A model generated the notes under the pieces. It did no database searches. It was not told the origin of the DNA and saw nothing but the letters and a program-made list of their open reading frames with translations. Shown piece by piece: positions 1 to 11,746 of a DNA stretch of 64,000 bases. A program made the translations under genes and the position numbers. The DNA is taken from positions 3,038,001 through 3,102,000 of the forward strand of contig OZ220724.1 of the NCBI GenBank assembly GCA_965116715.1, given 5' to 3'. This stretch comes from Poriferisodalis sp965116715. GTDB lineage: Bacteria > Actinomycetota > Acidimicrobiia > Acidimicrobiales > Poriferisodalaceae. How positions within the stretch are numbered: the first letter of the stretch is position 1; every line of letters starts with the position of its first letter.

Positions 1-195
1 GCCTTCCTGACGCAGTCCACGATCGAGACGAGCGACACGATCGAATGGACAGACGGCAACACGTACCCGCTGGCCAACGTTGAGCTGTCCAGCGCCAGCC
101 ATCCCTTCTTCACCGGCCAGATGAAGATCGTGGACACGGCGGGCCGCGTGGAACGGTTCGAGCGGCGCTACGGCCAGCGCAAGCGGCGCGGCTGA
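1..195 (+). CDS. rpmE2: 50S ribosomal protein L31 type B (3' end only)
   Basis: The window opens inside this gene; 64 codons and the stop remain. The peptide carries the L31 signature SASHPFFTG followed by GRVERFERRYGQ and a basic tail, and the type-B hallmark EWTDGNTYPL. Type A (zinc) L31 has a Cys-rich motif before HPFFTG; here the residues are Ser-Ser-Ala-Ser, so the visible part has no zinc-binding cysteines. L31 sits at the base of the central protuberance of the 50S subunit and bridges to the 30S head. The position just upstream of prfA matches the usual rho-rpmE-prfA locus, although that locus more often carries the zinc form. The start lies outside the window. Confidence 0.9.
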   Translation, partial: AFLTQSTIETSDTIEWTDGNTYPLANVELSSASHPFFTGQMKIVDTAGRVERFERRYGQRKRRG

Positions 196-286
196 CACTG
201 TTCCGGTACGGCGCGGCACAGGGCGCGGCGAGCATCGCGAACATTCCCGTGCCGTCGCATGGCAACTCGGACCGGAGGCAGCTGCG

Positions 287-1372
287 GTGACGCTTGATGC
301 CGATCGCATCCGGGCCCTGCATGCGGCCAAGCTGCGCGCTCTGACTCGCACGGTGCTCGACGTGGAACTGAACGACGTGTCGGGTACCGACGACGGTGCT
401 CTGGCCGTGGCCGCTGGTGCTGAGCCTGCGGTGGTGTGCCTCGCGCAGGAACGCCCCGAGCGGGCGCTCGGCGGCGCCCTGGCGCTGGCGATTCGCAGCG
501 GCTGTGACGCGGTGCATGTCTTCAGCGACGATCACAGCGGCGTGCTGGCGCGTCGGGCCGCCTGTTTCACCCGGCCGCCCGCGGTGTGGCAGATCCAGGG
601 TGAGACGGCCGTGCCTGCAGAAGCATCGCCGCGGCCGGCAGAGCCGGCCCCGCCACGCGTGCCCGAGCTCGTGGCGCTGCTCGCCAGCGCCGGCGTCGAG
701 ATTGCCGTTGAGCACGGAGTGATCACTGCTGAGGTGGAAGGTCTCGAGGTGGCCCGCATCGTCCCGGCGGCGGCGCTCACTGGCGCCAGCAGCACCGTCT
801 TGGGCTCGGGCGAGAGTGCCGTCGACGACGGCGATGATCCTGTGGCGGCCTGGCAGATCGAAGTCGGAGTCGGCGCGCACGACCGGGAGGCCTTCGCGCT
901 CCTGCACGCCGACGAGCCCGCCGCCGAAGCCATCCGCCGCGTCGCCGAGGTGGTGCGAGCGCACCGCGCTCCCGGCGCGTCACCGCATCCGCTCAACCGG
1001 ATGGGTGCGTCTCGCTGGCTGCGCTCGCTGGTGATGCGCCGTCCGGCTCTCGTGGGCGCCGGCCGCCTGCGAGCTGCTTCGCCGCCGATCGCCCGCGGAG
1101 GTCCCAAGGACCCGTCGCCGGCGGTGGCATACGGCCTCACGCCCGAAGGCCGTCGCCTCGTCGTGGTGATGTGCGTGGGCATCGACCTCGACGTGGTGCC
1201 GTTCGCAGCCGACGCTAGGCTCCTGCTCGACCCCGACGCCGAGCTGACCGTCGCCCTGCCCCGACGTGACGCCCACGAGGTCATAGCAACGATGGCTGCA
1301 CAGCTCGTCGATCCTGCTCAGATCATCGAGATCGACGACGAATGGCGCACGCTTCCCAGCGAAGCCTCCTGA
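287..1372 (+). CDS. conserved hypothetical protein between rpmE and prfA
   Basis: A 361-residue acidic, Ala-rich soluble protein with no signal peptide or membrane segment. I do not recognise a catalytic motif. The N-terminal 110 residues look like an alpha/beta fold, with hydrophobic strands around VVCLAQER and AVHVFSDDHSG; the C-terminal part has a second strand-rich block (RRLVVVMCVGIDLDVVPF). The GTG start is supported by GGAGG at 274-278, eight bases upstream. It is sandwiched between rpmE2 and prfA, so it probably belongs to a translation-linked operon. I can give the context but not a function. Confidence 0.75.
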   Translation: MTLDADRIRALHAAKLRALTRTVLDVELNDVSGTDDGALAVAAGAEPAVVCLAQERPERALGGALALAIRSGCDAVHVFSDDHSGVLARRAACFTRPPAVWQIQGETAVPAEASPRPAEPAPPRVPELVALLASAGVEIAVEHGVITAEVEGLEVARIVPAAALTGASSTVLGSGESAVDDGDDPVAAWQIEVGVGAHDREAFALLHADEPAAEAIRRVAEVVRAHRAPGASPHPLNRMGASRWLRSLVMRRPALVGAGRLRAASPPIARGGPKDPSPAVAYGLTPEGRRLVVVMCVGIDLDVVPFAADARLLLDPDAELTVALPRRDAHEVIATMAAQLVDPAQIIEIDDEWRTLPSEAS

Positions 1373-1392
1373 GCGAGCCAGAACCCCCCAGT

Positions 1393-1398
1393 TAGCCT
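1393..1398 (+). promoter_or_regulatory. -10 element for leaderless prfA
   Basis: TAGCCT lies exactly six bases before the GTG start of prfA and no Shine-Dalgarno sequence is present. This spacing puts the transcription start at or next to the start codon, as in actinobacterial leaderless mRNAs. The same arrangement recurs upstream of several other genes here. A -35 element is not obvious. Confidence 0.5.
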
Positions 1399-1404
1399 GA
1401 GCGC

Positions 1405-2502
<1,098 letters not shown>

Positions 2503-2532
2503 TGCTGCCTTCTTTGGGGGAGTGCAGCAGGT

Positions 2533-2608
2533 CTCGGCGGTGTCCGGCGAAGACCGATGGACTCCGGTGATGCTTGGCCGGGATGGGTAGGGCTCGGCGG
2601 TGTCCGGC
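2533..2608 (+). repeat. duplicated start region of prmC-tsaC
   Basis: The 16-mer CTCGGCGGTGTCCGGC occurs at 2533-2548 and again at 2593-2608, sixty bases apart. The second copy contains the GTG start of prmC-tsaC. The first copy has a GTG at 2540 in the same frame, but that frame meets TAG at 2588-2590 after 16 codons. It looks like a duplicated start region whose upstream copy is now a short decoy ORF. Confidence 0.7.
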
Positions 2609-4135
2609 AAGGACGGTCTGACGCTGGGCGACCTGTACCGCGGGCTGCGCGAGCAGTTTGCGGCAGCCGATGTGCCCGAGCCCGAGGTGAGTGCGCGCCG
2701 AATCGCGGCGGAGGCCAGCGGCAACAGCGCCGCCGACATCAACCTGGCACCCCAGACGCCAATGACGGCGCGCATGGTGGCGCACGCAGATGCCATGGCG
2801 GCACGCCGGGTCGCCGGCGAGCCGTTGCAGTACGTGCTCGGCAGCTGGTCGTTCCGCCGGCTCGACCTTGCCGTCGATGCGCGGGCGCTCATTCCTCGAC
2901 CCGAGACCGAAGTCACCGCCGGCATCGCCATCGCCTGGCTCACCGAGACGGTGCGGAGCCGACGCTCGGCAGAGCCGCTTGTGGCCGATCTGGGCACCGG
3001 CTGCGGCGCCATTGCGCTGGCGATCGCCGACGAGGTGCCCCAGGCGCACGTTCTGGCCACCGACAGCTCGGCAGGTGCGCTGTCGTTGGCGGCCGCGAAC
3101 TTGGCGGGGTTGGGAAGTGCGGCGGCTCGCGTCTCGCTATTTCAGGGGAATTGGCTCGAGGCGCTGCCTGGCCTCTATGACCCGCACGGCATCAGTTGCT
3201 CTGCGGAAGTTCGAGGACAGCTCGATCTCATCGTGTCCAACCCTCCGTACGTCGCAGATGCGGACGCCCTTCCGCCGGAAATCGAGAATTGGGAGCCTCA
3301 CGAGGCGCTGTACGCGGGACCTGACGGGCTCAGCGCGCTGCGCACCATCGTGAGCGATGCCCGCGGGTGGCTGGCGCCTGGCGGTCTGCTGGTGCTGGAG
3401 ATCGGTTCAGGTCAGGGGAAGGCGGCCGCTGCAATGGCACAAGCTCGCGGCTACGACTCGGTGCGCGTGGAGCCCGACCTTGCCGGCCTCGATCGGGTTC
3501 TCGTGGCGTCCCGCCCACGATCTGAGCCCGACAACGTCGCCATCGGTCAGGCCATTGAACGGCTGCACGAAGGACACTTCGTGGTGGCGCCCACCGACAC
3601 GCTGTGCGGGATCATGGCCCGCTACGCGGACAGCGATGCGGTGGCCCGTGTGTGCGCGGCCAAGGATCGTCCCCGCAGCGAACCGATGCCGATCCTGGTG
3701 TCAGGAATCTCCCAGGCCGACGAACTGGTGGAGTTCTCGCCGCGAGCGCGGGCGCTCGCCGAGCGCCACTGGCCCGGAGGGCTCACGCTGGTAGCCAGAC
3801 GCAGGGGTGGTCCCGATCCACTGCACGGTCGCGAGACCTTGGGTGTGCGGGCGCCGGCGTTGGGCTGGCTGCGCTGGCTCATCGATGAGACAGGACCGGT
3901 CACCGGCACCAGTGCCAACCGTCACGGCGTCGAGACCCCGGCCAGAGCTGACGACGCCGCAGCGAGCCTCGCGGTGCCGCCCGTCGCCGGAGCCGTCATC
4001 GCGGGAACCGCGCCCGGAGGCGTCGCATCGACGGTGGTGGATGTGACAGGTGACCAGCCCGTAGTGCTGCGGGAGGGTGCGATTGCGGCCGACTCGCTCG
4101 AATTTCCCGATATTCCCGCCGAATCTGGCACCTGA
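2600..4135 (+). CDS. prmC: PrmC release-factor glutamine methyltransferase fused to a TsaC/Sua5-type domain
   Basis: A 511-residue two-domain protein. Residues 1-305 are PrmC/HemK: a helical N-terminal domain, SAM-binding DLGTGCG at 130-136 and the glutamine-binding NPPY at 214-217; this enzyme methylates the GGQ glutamine of release factors, and prfA is directly upstream. Residues 310-511 are a YrdC/Sua5 (TsaC) domain with PTDTLCGI at 331-338, K355 and R357 of the nucleotide site, and GTSAN; TsaC makes threonylcarbamoyl-AMP for the t6A37 modification of ANN-decoding tRNAs. In most bacteria prmC and tsaC are separate neighbours; here no stop or frameshift separates them. GTG start at 2600; the similar upstream GTG at 2540 is closed by a stop. 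Confidence 0.9.
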   Translation: MSGKDGLTLGDLYRGLREQFAAADVPEPEVSARRIAAEASGNSAADINLAPQTPMTARMVAHADAMAARRVAGEPLQYVLGSWSFRRLDLAVDARALIPRPETEVTAGIAIAWLTETVRSRRSAEPLVADLGTGCGAIALAIADEVPQAHVLATDSSAGALSLAAANLAGLGSAAARVSLFQGNWLEALPGLYDPHGISCSAEVRGQLDLIVSNPPYVADADALPPEIENWEPHEALYAGPDGLSALRTIVSDARGWLAPGGLLVLEIGSGQGKAAAAMAQARGYDSVRVEPDLAGLDRVLVASRPRSEPDNVAIGQAIERLHEGHFVVAPTDTLCGIMARYADSDAVARVCAAKDRPRSEPMPILVSGISQADELVEFSPRARALAERHWPGGLTLVARRRGGPDPLHGRETLGVRAPALGWLRWLIDETGPVTGTSANRHGVETPARADDAAASLAVPPVAGAVIAGTAPGGVASTVVDVTGDQPVVLREGAIAADSLEFPDIPAESGT

Positions 4136-4152
4136 GCGGCGGTGACCGCTGC

Positions 4153-4158
4153 GAGACT
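4153..4158 (+). promoter_or_regulatory. candidate -10 element for leaderless rpiB
   Basis: GAGACT is six bases before the GTG start of rpiB, the same geometry as the prfA promoter. The same hexamer precedes the GTG at 34063. The match to TANNNT is only partial (NANNNT). Confidence 0.3.
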
Positions 4159-4164
4159 GACGCC

Positions 4165-4638
4165 GTGGCCCAGGGCAATTCCCCCACCCCGAACGAAGCC
4201 GTCATAGCGCTTGCGGCAGACCATGCCGGCTGGGAGCTGAAAGACCGCTTGGCAGAGCATCTCCGCGACGGCGGCTACGACGTCGTCGATCTGGGCACGA
4301 GCGGTCCCGAATCGGTCGACTACCCCGACTTCGGGGAAGCTGTCGGCAAGGCGGTGGCGGGCCAAACCGCAGACCTGGGCGTGGCCGTGTGCGGCAGCGG
4401 CATCGGCATCGCGATGGCCGCGGGCAAGGTGGCCGGCATCCGTGCGGCGACGGTGCACGACGAGACATCGGCCCGGCTCGCCCGCGAGCACAACGACGCC
4501 AACGTGATCTGTCTCGGCGCCCGCCTCGTCGATCAGCGTGAGGCCGTGGCCGCACTGGACGCATACCTCACGGCGTCGTTTGAAGGCGGACGCCATCAGC
4601 GACGCGTGGACAAGATCGACGCGCTCGGCCGGCACTGA
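4165..4638 (+). CDS. rpiB: ribose-5-phosphate isomerase B
   Basis: Interconverts ribose 5-phosphate and ribulose 5-phosphate in the pentose phosphate pathway. The 157-residue protein is a complete RpiB/LacAB family member: ALAADHAGWELK at the start, DLGTSGPESVDYPDFG, and the anion-hole loop CGSGIGIAMAAGKV. The usual active-site Cys is present in VAVCGSG, and the conserved His of the RpiB type is in VHDETSARLAREHN. No Shine-Dalgarno sequence is seen; a -10-like hexamer lies six bases upstream. The gene follows prmC-tsaC by 29 bases and precedes glyA. Confidence 0.95.
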   Translation: MAQGNSPTPNEAVIALAADHAGWELKDRLAEHLRDGGYDVVDLGTSGPESVDYPDFGEAVGKAVAGQTADLGVAVCGSGIGIAMAAGKVAGIRAATVHDETSARLAREHNDANVICLGARLVDQREAVAALDAYLTASFEGGRHQRRVDKIDALGRH

Positions 4639-4712
4639 GACCGCCTCGCCGCCTGAAGGCCCCACCGAGGCACCCCGCTTTCACGACAGGCACCGCAAGG
4701 AGACACAGCCTG

Positions 4713-5981
<1,269 letters not shown>

Positions 5982-6043
5982 GTCTGGGACTTCGGCTGCC
6001 GCCCAACCCCCGGGACTCCACCCTGTTCTCGCTCCCTCGCTCG

Positions 6044-6049
6044 TAGCCT
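6044..6049 (+). promoter_or_regulatory. -10 element for the atp operon
   Basis: TAGCCT lies six bases before the GTG at 6056, matching the geometry and hexamer used by prfA. It supports a leaderless start of the ATP synthase operon and decides between the GTG codons at 6050 and 6056 in favour of 6056. Confidence 0.45.
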
Positions 6050-6055
6050 GTGCCT

Positions 6056-6397
6056 GTGGCACGCAGTGTCGTTGGCGGCGACGGCAGCGAGGACGGTCTG
6101 GCCAAGGCCATCGAGATTGCGTTGACGTTCGGCCTCTTCGTAGTGGCAGGGTTCGGGCTGGACTACTGGTTGGGCACCGCACCGTGGCTCATGCTGAGTT
6201 TCGGCTTGGTGGTATTCGTCGTGAAGCTGTTCGTCGAGTGGCAGCGCTACGCCGAGCGCATGCAGGCCCATGAGCAGGACATGGCCTCGAACCGACCTTC
6301 CGAGCGGCGGGGCATCCATCGCGACGGCGACCTCGACGAGCCGACGTCGCTGCCAACAGGCGTGTCGCTCGATACCGACACGGACTCATCCGCGTGA
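6056..6397 (+). CDS. AtpZ/AtpI-type small membrane protein, first gene of the atp operon
   Basis: A 113-residue protein with two membrane helices, around ALTFGLFVVAGFGLDYW and LMLSFGLVVFVVKLFVEW, followed by a hydrophilic acidic tail. The pattern is that of the AtpZ/AtpI (subunit I-like) family found in front of atpB, implicated in c-ring assembly or Mg2+ supply. The GTG at 6056 is preferred over 6050 because it stands six bases after TAGCCT. The stop overlaps the next start (GTGA). The family is weakly conserved, so the role rests mostly on position and topology. Confidence 0.75.
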   Translation: MARSVVGGDGSEDGLAKAIEIALTFGLFVVAGFGLDYWLGTAPWLMLSFGLVVFVVKLFVEWQRYAERMQAHEQDMASNRPSERRGIHRDGDLDEPTSLPTGVSLDTDTDSSA

Positions 6398-6831
6398 GCT
6401 CCAACCGCGACGAACGCTCCCCGGAACGTGACATCGCGTTCGACATGGCACGCCGCAGCCTGTGGGTGTTTCCCGCCTGGGTTGTCGCCAGCGGCTTCAT
6501 CTGGGGGATGGGCGGGGCGTTCTCCTCAGCACTGGGTTATGTGTTGGTGATCGGCAATCTCGCGGCGGCCGCGGCGCTCATGGCGTGGGGAGCGCGCACC
6601 TCGCCCGTTGCGCTCATGGGGGCCACGCTGGGCGGCTTCATCGCGCGGCTCGTGGTGCTCGCTGGCATCGTGCTCGCCGTCGCGCAGCTCAGCTTTTTCG
6701 AGCCTGTGCCCATCGCGATCACCATCATCACGAGCCACCTCGGTCTGCTTGTGTGGGAGATCCGCTATGTTTCCCTGCGGCTCGCGGCCCCAGGCCTTGA
6801 TCTTCAACGTCCCGGCAAGGAGCAGAAGTGA
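6394..6831 (+). CDS. atpI: ATP synthase subunit I-like membrane protein
   Basis: A 145-residue protein with four predicted membrane helices, beginning at LWVFPAWVVASGFIWGMGG and ending near ITIITSHLGLLVWEIRYVS. It overlaps the preceding gene and atpB by four bases each (GTGA both times), indicating translational coupling. Subunit I proteins help assemble the c-ring and are not part of the mature enzyme. The sequence is divergent and is recognised by topology and its position immediately before atpB. Confidence 0.75.
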   Translation: MSSNRDERSPERDIAFDMARRSLWVFPAWVVASGFIWGMGGAFSSALGYVLVIGNLAAAAALMAWGARTSPVALMGATLGGFIARLVVLAGIVLAVAQLSFFEPVPIAITIITSHLGLLVWEIRYVSLRLAAPGLDLQRPGKEQK

Positions 6832-7640
6832 ACTCGCTAGCGCTGACCTTCCCTGACATCGGGCACCTCTTGGAGTGGCCGAACATCCTGCCGGGGCTCG
6901 ACGACACGGTGTTCGCGCTCAACAAGGTCGGCATCATCTACCTGTTCGCCTTCGTGGCCCCGGTGGTGATGTTCGTGATGGCCAAGCGCCGCTACGCACA
7001 GGCGGAAGTCATCACTGCCCCCCGAGGCATCCAGACCGTGGCAGAGACCTCGGTGCAGTTCATCCGAGAGAACATCATCATGCAGACCATCGGTCCCGAT
7101 GGGCTGCGTTACCTGCCGTTCTTGCTGACGATGTTCTTCTTCATCCTGTTCTCGAACATCACTGAGGTGGTGCCCCTCATCCACTTCCCGGGCAACGCGC
7201 GCATGGCGATGCCCCTGACGCTCGCCGTGCTGGTGTGGTTGATCTACAACACCATCGGCATCAAGAACCACGGGTTCTTCGGCTACCTGAAGAACATCAC
7301 CATCCCGCCTGGCGTTCCCAAGGCGCTGCTGATCATCGTCTTGCCGATCGAGTTCATCTCGACGATTGTGGTTCGGCCCTTCTCGCTCGCAGTGCGGCTC
7401 TTCGCGAACATGCTCGCCGGCCACCTGCTGCTGGTCACGTTCGCCGTGTTGTCTCACACCGTGTTCTGGCTGGCGCTCACCGACGACACGCCCACCTGGC
7501 TGGTCATCATCACGCCGGCTCCGTTCCTGATGCTGATCGGACTCACCGCCTTCGAGATCTTGGTCTCGGTGCTGCAGGCGTTCATCTTCACCATCCTCAC
7601 CGCCGTGTACATCGGCGGCGCACTGCACCCAGAGCACTAA
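6828..7640 (+). CDS. atpB: ATP synthase Fo subunit a
   Basis: Membrane stator subunit forming the proton half-channels against the c-ring. The 270-residue protein has five to six hydrophobic segments and the invariant arginine in VRLFANMLAGHLLLV, which releases protons from the c-ring carboxylate. An early hydrophilic stretch and PFLLTMFFFILFSNITEVVP are typical of the family. The GTG start overlaps the stop of atpI. A 70-base gap separates it from atpE, unusually long for this operon, without any ORF start in it. Confidence 0.96.
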   Translation: MNSLALTFPDIGHLLEWPNILPGLDDTVFALNKVGIIYLFAFVAPVVMFVMAKRRYAQAEVITAPRGIQTVAETSVQFIRENIIMQTIGPDGLRYLPFLLTMFFFILFSNITEVVPLIHFPGNARMAMPLTLAVLVWLIYNTIGIKNHGFFGYLKNITIPPGVPKALLIIVLPIEFISTIVVRPFSLAVRLFANMLAGHLLLVTFAVLSHTVFWLALTDDTPTWLVIITPAPFLMLIGLTAFEILVSVLQAFIFTILTAVYIGGALHPEH

Positions 7641-7710
7641 GTCCCACCGCTGCAGCCGCAGCCCCAACCACAGATCCCTACAAACAGTTCCCGAACAACA
7701 GGAGAGACGA

Positions 7711-7965
7711 GTGATCGAATTGCTCGCACAAGCGGACAACGCGGTCGACGGCCTCAAGGCTGTCGGCGCCGGTTTGGGCTACGGCCTTGCGGCCATTGGC
7801 CCCGGCGTCGGCATCGGTCTGGTCGTCGGCAATGCCATCACAGCGATGGCGCGCCAACCCGAATCAGCAGGCATGGCCCGCACGACCATGTTCCTGGGCA
7901 TCGCGTTCACCGAGGCACTTGCCCTCATCGGTTTCGTGGTGTTCATCCTGCTCAACTTCGCGTAG
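7711..7965 (+). CDS. atpE: ATP synthase Fo subunit c
   Basis: Proteolipid of the rotor ring: 84 residues, two membrane helices joined by the polar loop ARQP (47-50). The proton-carrying carboxylate is E68 in GIAFTEALALIG. The surroundings lack the polar residues that mark Na+-specific rings, so proton coupling is expected. The glycine-rich first helix (GLAAIGPGVGIGLVVG) packs the ring. Start GTG at 7711 with a GGAGAG ribosome-binding site ten bases upstream. Confidence 0.97.
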   Translation: MIELLAQADNAVDGLKAVGAGLGYGLAAIGPGVGIGLVVGNAITAMARQPESAGMARTTMFLGIAFTEALALIGFVVFILLNFA

Positions 7966-7974
7966 GAGGCACTG

Positions 7975-8514
7975 ATGAACTCGCTGGCATCTGGACTGCT
8001 CGCTGCCACCGAGGGCGAGTCCACCTCCAACCCGATCATCCCCGAATGGTTCGAGGTGATCTGGGGTTCGATCGCGTTCTTCCTTCTGCTCATCGTCATG
8101 TGGAAGCTGGCGCTGCCGCCGATCAGGCGGGCCATGGAGGCGCGCACCGAGCGCATCCAGGGCGACTTGGACGCGGCTGCGAGCGCCAAGGCTGAGGCCG
8201 AAGAGCTGCGTGCGTCCTATGACAGCCGTATCGCCGAGGCCAATGCCGAAGCGGCGCGCATCATCGAGGAGGCCAGGGCGGCGGCGGAGGCGGTCCGTCA
8301 GGAACGCCTCGCAGCGATCGAACCCGAGATCGCCGAGCGACGGGCTCAGGCTGAGGCCGACATTGCGGCGGCTCGTGAGCGGGCCATGGCCGAGGTGCGG
8401 TCCGACATCACATCGATCGCCGTGGGCGCCGCCGAGCAGGTCGTGCGCGCCAGCATCGATGAGGCGGCCCACGCCCAGCTCATCGACGATTACATCGAAC
8501 GGGTGGGGAACTGA
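7975..8514 (+). CDS. atpF: ATP synthase Fo subunit b
   Basis: Peripheral-stalk subunit of 179 residues: a single N-terminal membrane helix (SIAFFLLLIVMWKLAL) followed by a long, charged, Ala/Glu/Arg-rich coiled coil that runs to the C-terminus and binds delta on top of F1. The gene lies nine bases after atpE with AGGAGG just before the ATG. It is followed by 103 bases before atpH, which hold a ten-codon ORF with its own ribosome-binding site. Confidence 0.95.
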   Translation: MNSLASGLLAATEGESTSNPIIPEWFEVIWGSIAFFLLLIVMWKLALPPIRRAMEARTERIQGDLDAAASAKAEAEELRASYDSRIAEANAEAARIIEEARAAAEAVRQERLAAIEPEIAERRAQAEADIAAARERAMAEVRSDITSIAVGAAEQVVRASIDEAAHAQLIDDYIERVGN

Positions 8515-8588
8515 ATCTCCCCGCTGTCGCCCGCCGGCGCCGGTCCAGCAGGGACCGCAGGCCCCGGACCGGGACAGGAGTTGAACTC

Positions 8589-8621
8589 ATGATCATGACG
8601 CAGGCCAGGATCGACCAATGA
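8589..8621 (+). CDS. ten-codon mini-ORF coupled to atpH
   Basis: ATG at 8589 begins a ten-residue ORF (MIMTQARIDQ) whose TGA overlaps the ATG of atpH as ATGA. It has a good Shine-Dalgarno sequence, CAGGAG at 8575-8580, eight bases upstream, whereas the ATG of atpH has none of its own. The layout suggests that ribosomes enter at the mini-ORF and reinitiate at atpH. The peptide itself may have no function. Whether it is translated cannot be told from sequence. Confidence 0.45.
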   Translation: MIMTQARIDQ

Positions 8622-9141
8622 GCGAGCGAACCGACCAGTACGCCAGCGCAGTCGTGGCCATCGCACAGGCCGAGGACGTGCTCGACCGCGTGACCGAAGA
8701 GCTGTCCGCGGTGGGCCGGGCTGCTGCCGGGAATGAGGAACTGCGCCGCGTGCTGTCGGACCGCTCGGTCCCGGCCTCGCGCCGCATCGGCATCGTCGAG
8801 GACCTGCTGGCTTCGACGGCATCGCCGGTCACCCTCAACGTGGTGGCGATGCTGGTCGGCGCCGGCCGTGGCGGCGACATCGATGCCATTGCGGACGAAG
8901 CCCTCGAGTTGGCGGCGGCGACGCGAGGAGGGGCGGTGGCCGAAGTCCGCTCGGCCGTTGCGCTCACCGACGAGCAAATCGCCCGAGTTGCCGGGGCGCT
9001 CAGCCGAGCCAGCGGCCGCAACGTGACCGTCCACGTCGTAGTGGACCCCGAGATCATCGGAGGACTGACCGCTCAGATCGGCGACACGGTCTTCGACGGC
9101 TCGGTTCGCACCCGGCTCGACCAGATGAAGGAGCGCCTGTC

Positions 9142-9145
<4 letters not shown>
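8618..9145 (+). CDS. atpH: ATP synthase F1 subunit delta
   Basis: A 175-residue stator subunit linking the b-subunit coiled coil to the alpha3beta3 head. It has the helical N-terminal domain (QYASAVVAIAQ) and the C-terminal IDPEIIGG-like motif, here VDPEIIGGLTAQIGD, that identifies OSCP/delta. In many actinobacteria b and delta are fused; here they are separate. The ATG at 8618 overlaps the stop of a ten-codon ORF, and the stop overlaps the start of atpA (GTGA). Confidence 0.94.
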
Positions 9146-10719
<1,574 letters not shown>

Positions 10720-10736
10720 GGGGGGACTAAGCACCG

Positions 10737-11705
10737 ATGGCAAGCGGTCAGGAGCGCATTCTTCGGCGTCGCATCAGGTCGATCGACGCCACCAAGAAGA
10801 TCACGCGCGCCATGGAGCTGATCGCTGCCTCTCGCATCGTCCGGGCACAGGCCCGGGTGCGCGCAGCACGGCCGTACAGCGACAAGGTGACGGCCGTCAT
10901 CGCCAACCTGGCGTCCGCCGGCGGCGAAGCCGACCACCCGCTGCTGCGCGAGCCGGCCGAGGTGACCAAGGTGGCCTACGTGGCCATCGCGGCAGACCGC
11001 GGTCTGTGCGGTGGCTACAACAACAACGTCCTGCGGGCGACCGAGCGGGCCATCGCCGCTGACGCGGCGGAGGGCCGCGACTACGAGTTGGTGCTGTCGG
11101 GGCGCAAGGCGCTCGGCTACTTCCGCTTCCGCAACTACCGCATCGCAGCGGGCTTCGAGGGCTTCAGCGACCAGCCCAGCTACGCCGACGCCCAACAGGT
11201 AGCCGCAGCGGCGACGGAGCTGTTCGAGAACGGCTGCCAGCGGGTCATGCTCGCCTACACCCAGTTCCACTCGATGGGCAATCAGTCGGTGGCGATCGTG
11301 CCGTTCATGCCGCTCGACGCCGGAGAGTTCGACGACGCTGACGGCGCCGAGGGCTCCGCGGGCGGCCCTGAGGGCGGCTACGAGTTCGAGCCCGAGCCCG
11401 CCGTCATCCTCGAACGGCTGCTGCCGCGTTATGCCGAAGCCCGGCTCTACTCGGCGCTGCTCGAGGCCTCGGCGTCAGAGCATGCAGCCCGCCAGCGCGC
11501 CATGAAGGCAGCCACTGACAACGCCGAGGAGCTCAAGACCAACCTGACGCGCATCATGAACCGTGCTCGCCAGGACGCCATCACCACCGAGATCATGGAG
11601 ATCGTCGGCGGCGCCGAAGCGCTCAGCCAGACCGCCGGCGGCGAAGTCGATCTGCTCTCCGACACCATCGAAGCCCGAACTGCGGACCTGTTCCGCGGAC
11701 GCTAG
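10737..11705 (+). CDS. atpG: ATP synthase F1 subunit gamma
   Basis: Central rotor shaft, 322 residues. The N-terminal helix (RRIRSIDATKKITRAMELIAASR) and the C-terminal helix (RARQDAITTEIMEIVGGAEAL) form the coiled coil inside alpha3beta3. Between them is the Rossmann-like domain with AADRGLCGGYNNNV. An acidic insertion of about 25 residues (from DAGEFDDADG to YEFEPEP) lies before the last third. The start is 18 bases after atpA. Confidence 0.97.
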   Translation: MASGQERILRRRIRSIDATKKITRAMELIAASRIVRAQARVRAARPYSDKVTAVIANLASAGGEADHPLLREPAEVTKVAYVAIAADRGLCGGYNNNVLRATERAIAADAAEGRDYELVLSGRKALGYFRFRNYRIAAGFEGFSDQPSYADAQQVAAAATELFENGCQRVMLAYTQFHSMGNQSVAIVPFMPLDAGEFDDADGAEGSAGGPEGGYEFEPEPAVILERLLPRYAEARLYSALLEASASEHAARQRAMKAATDNAEELKTNLTRIMNRARQDAITTEIMEIVGGAEALSQTAGGEVDLLSDTIEARTADLFRGR

Positions 11706-11746
11706 TAGCCCACCAATTCTCCGCTCTGCTCTGAGGAGTGACAGCC

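Noticed and set aside
249..290. 13-codon GTG ORF coupled to the gene at 287
   Set aside because: It has no ribosome-binding site, while the downstream GTG has a good GGAGG; likely chance.
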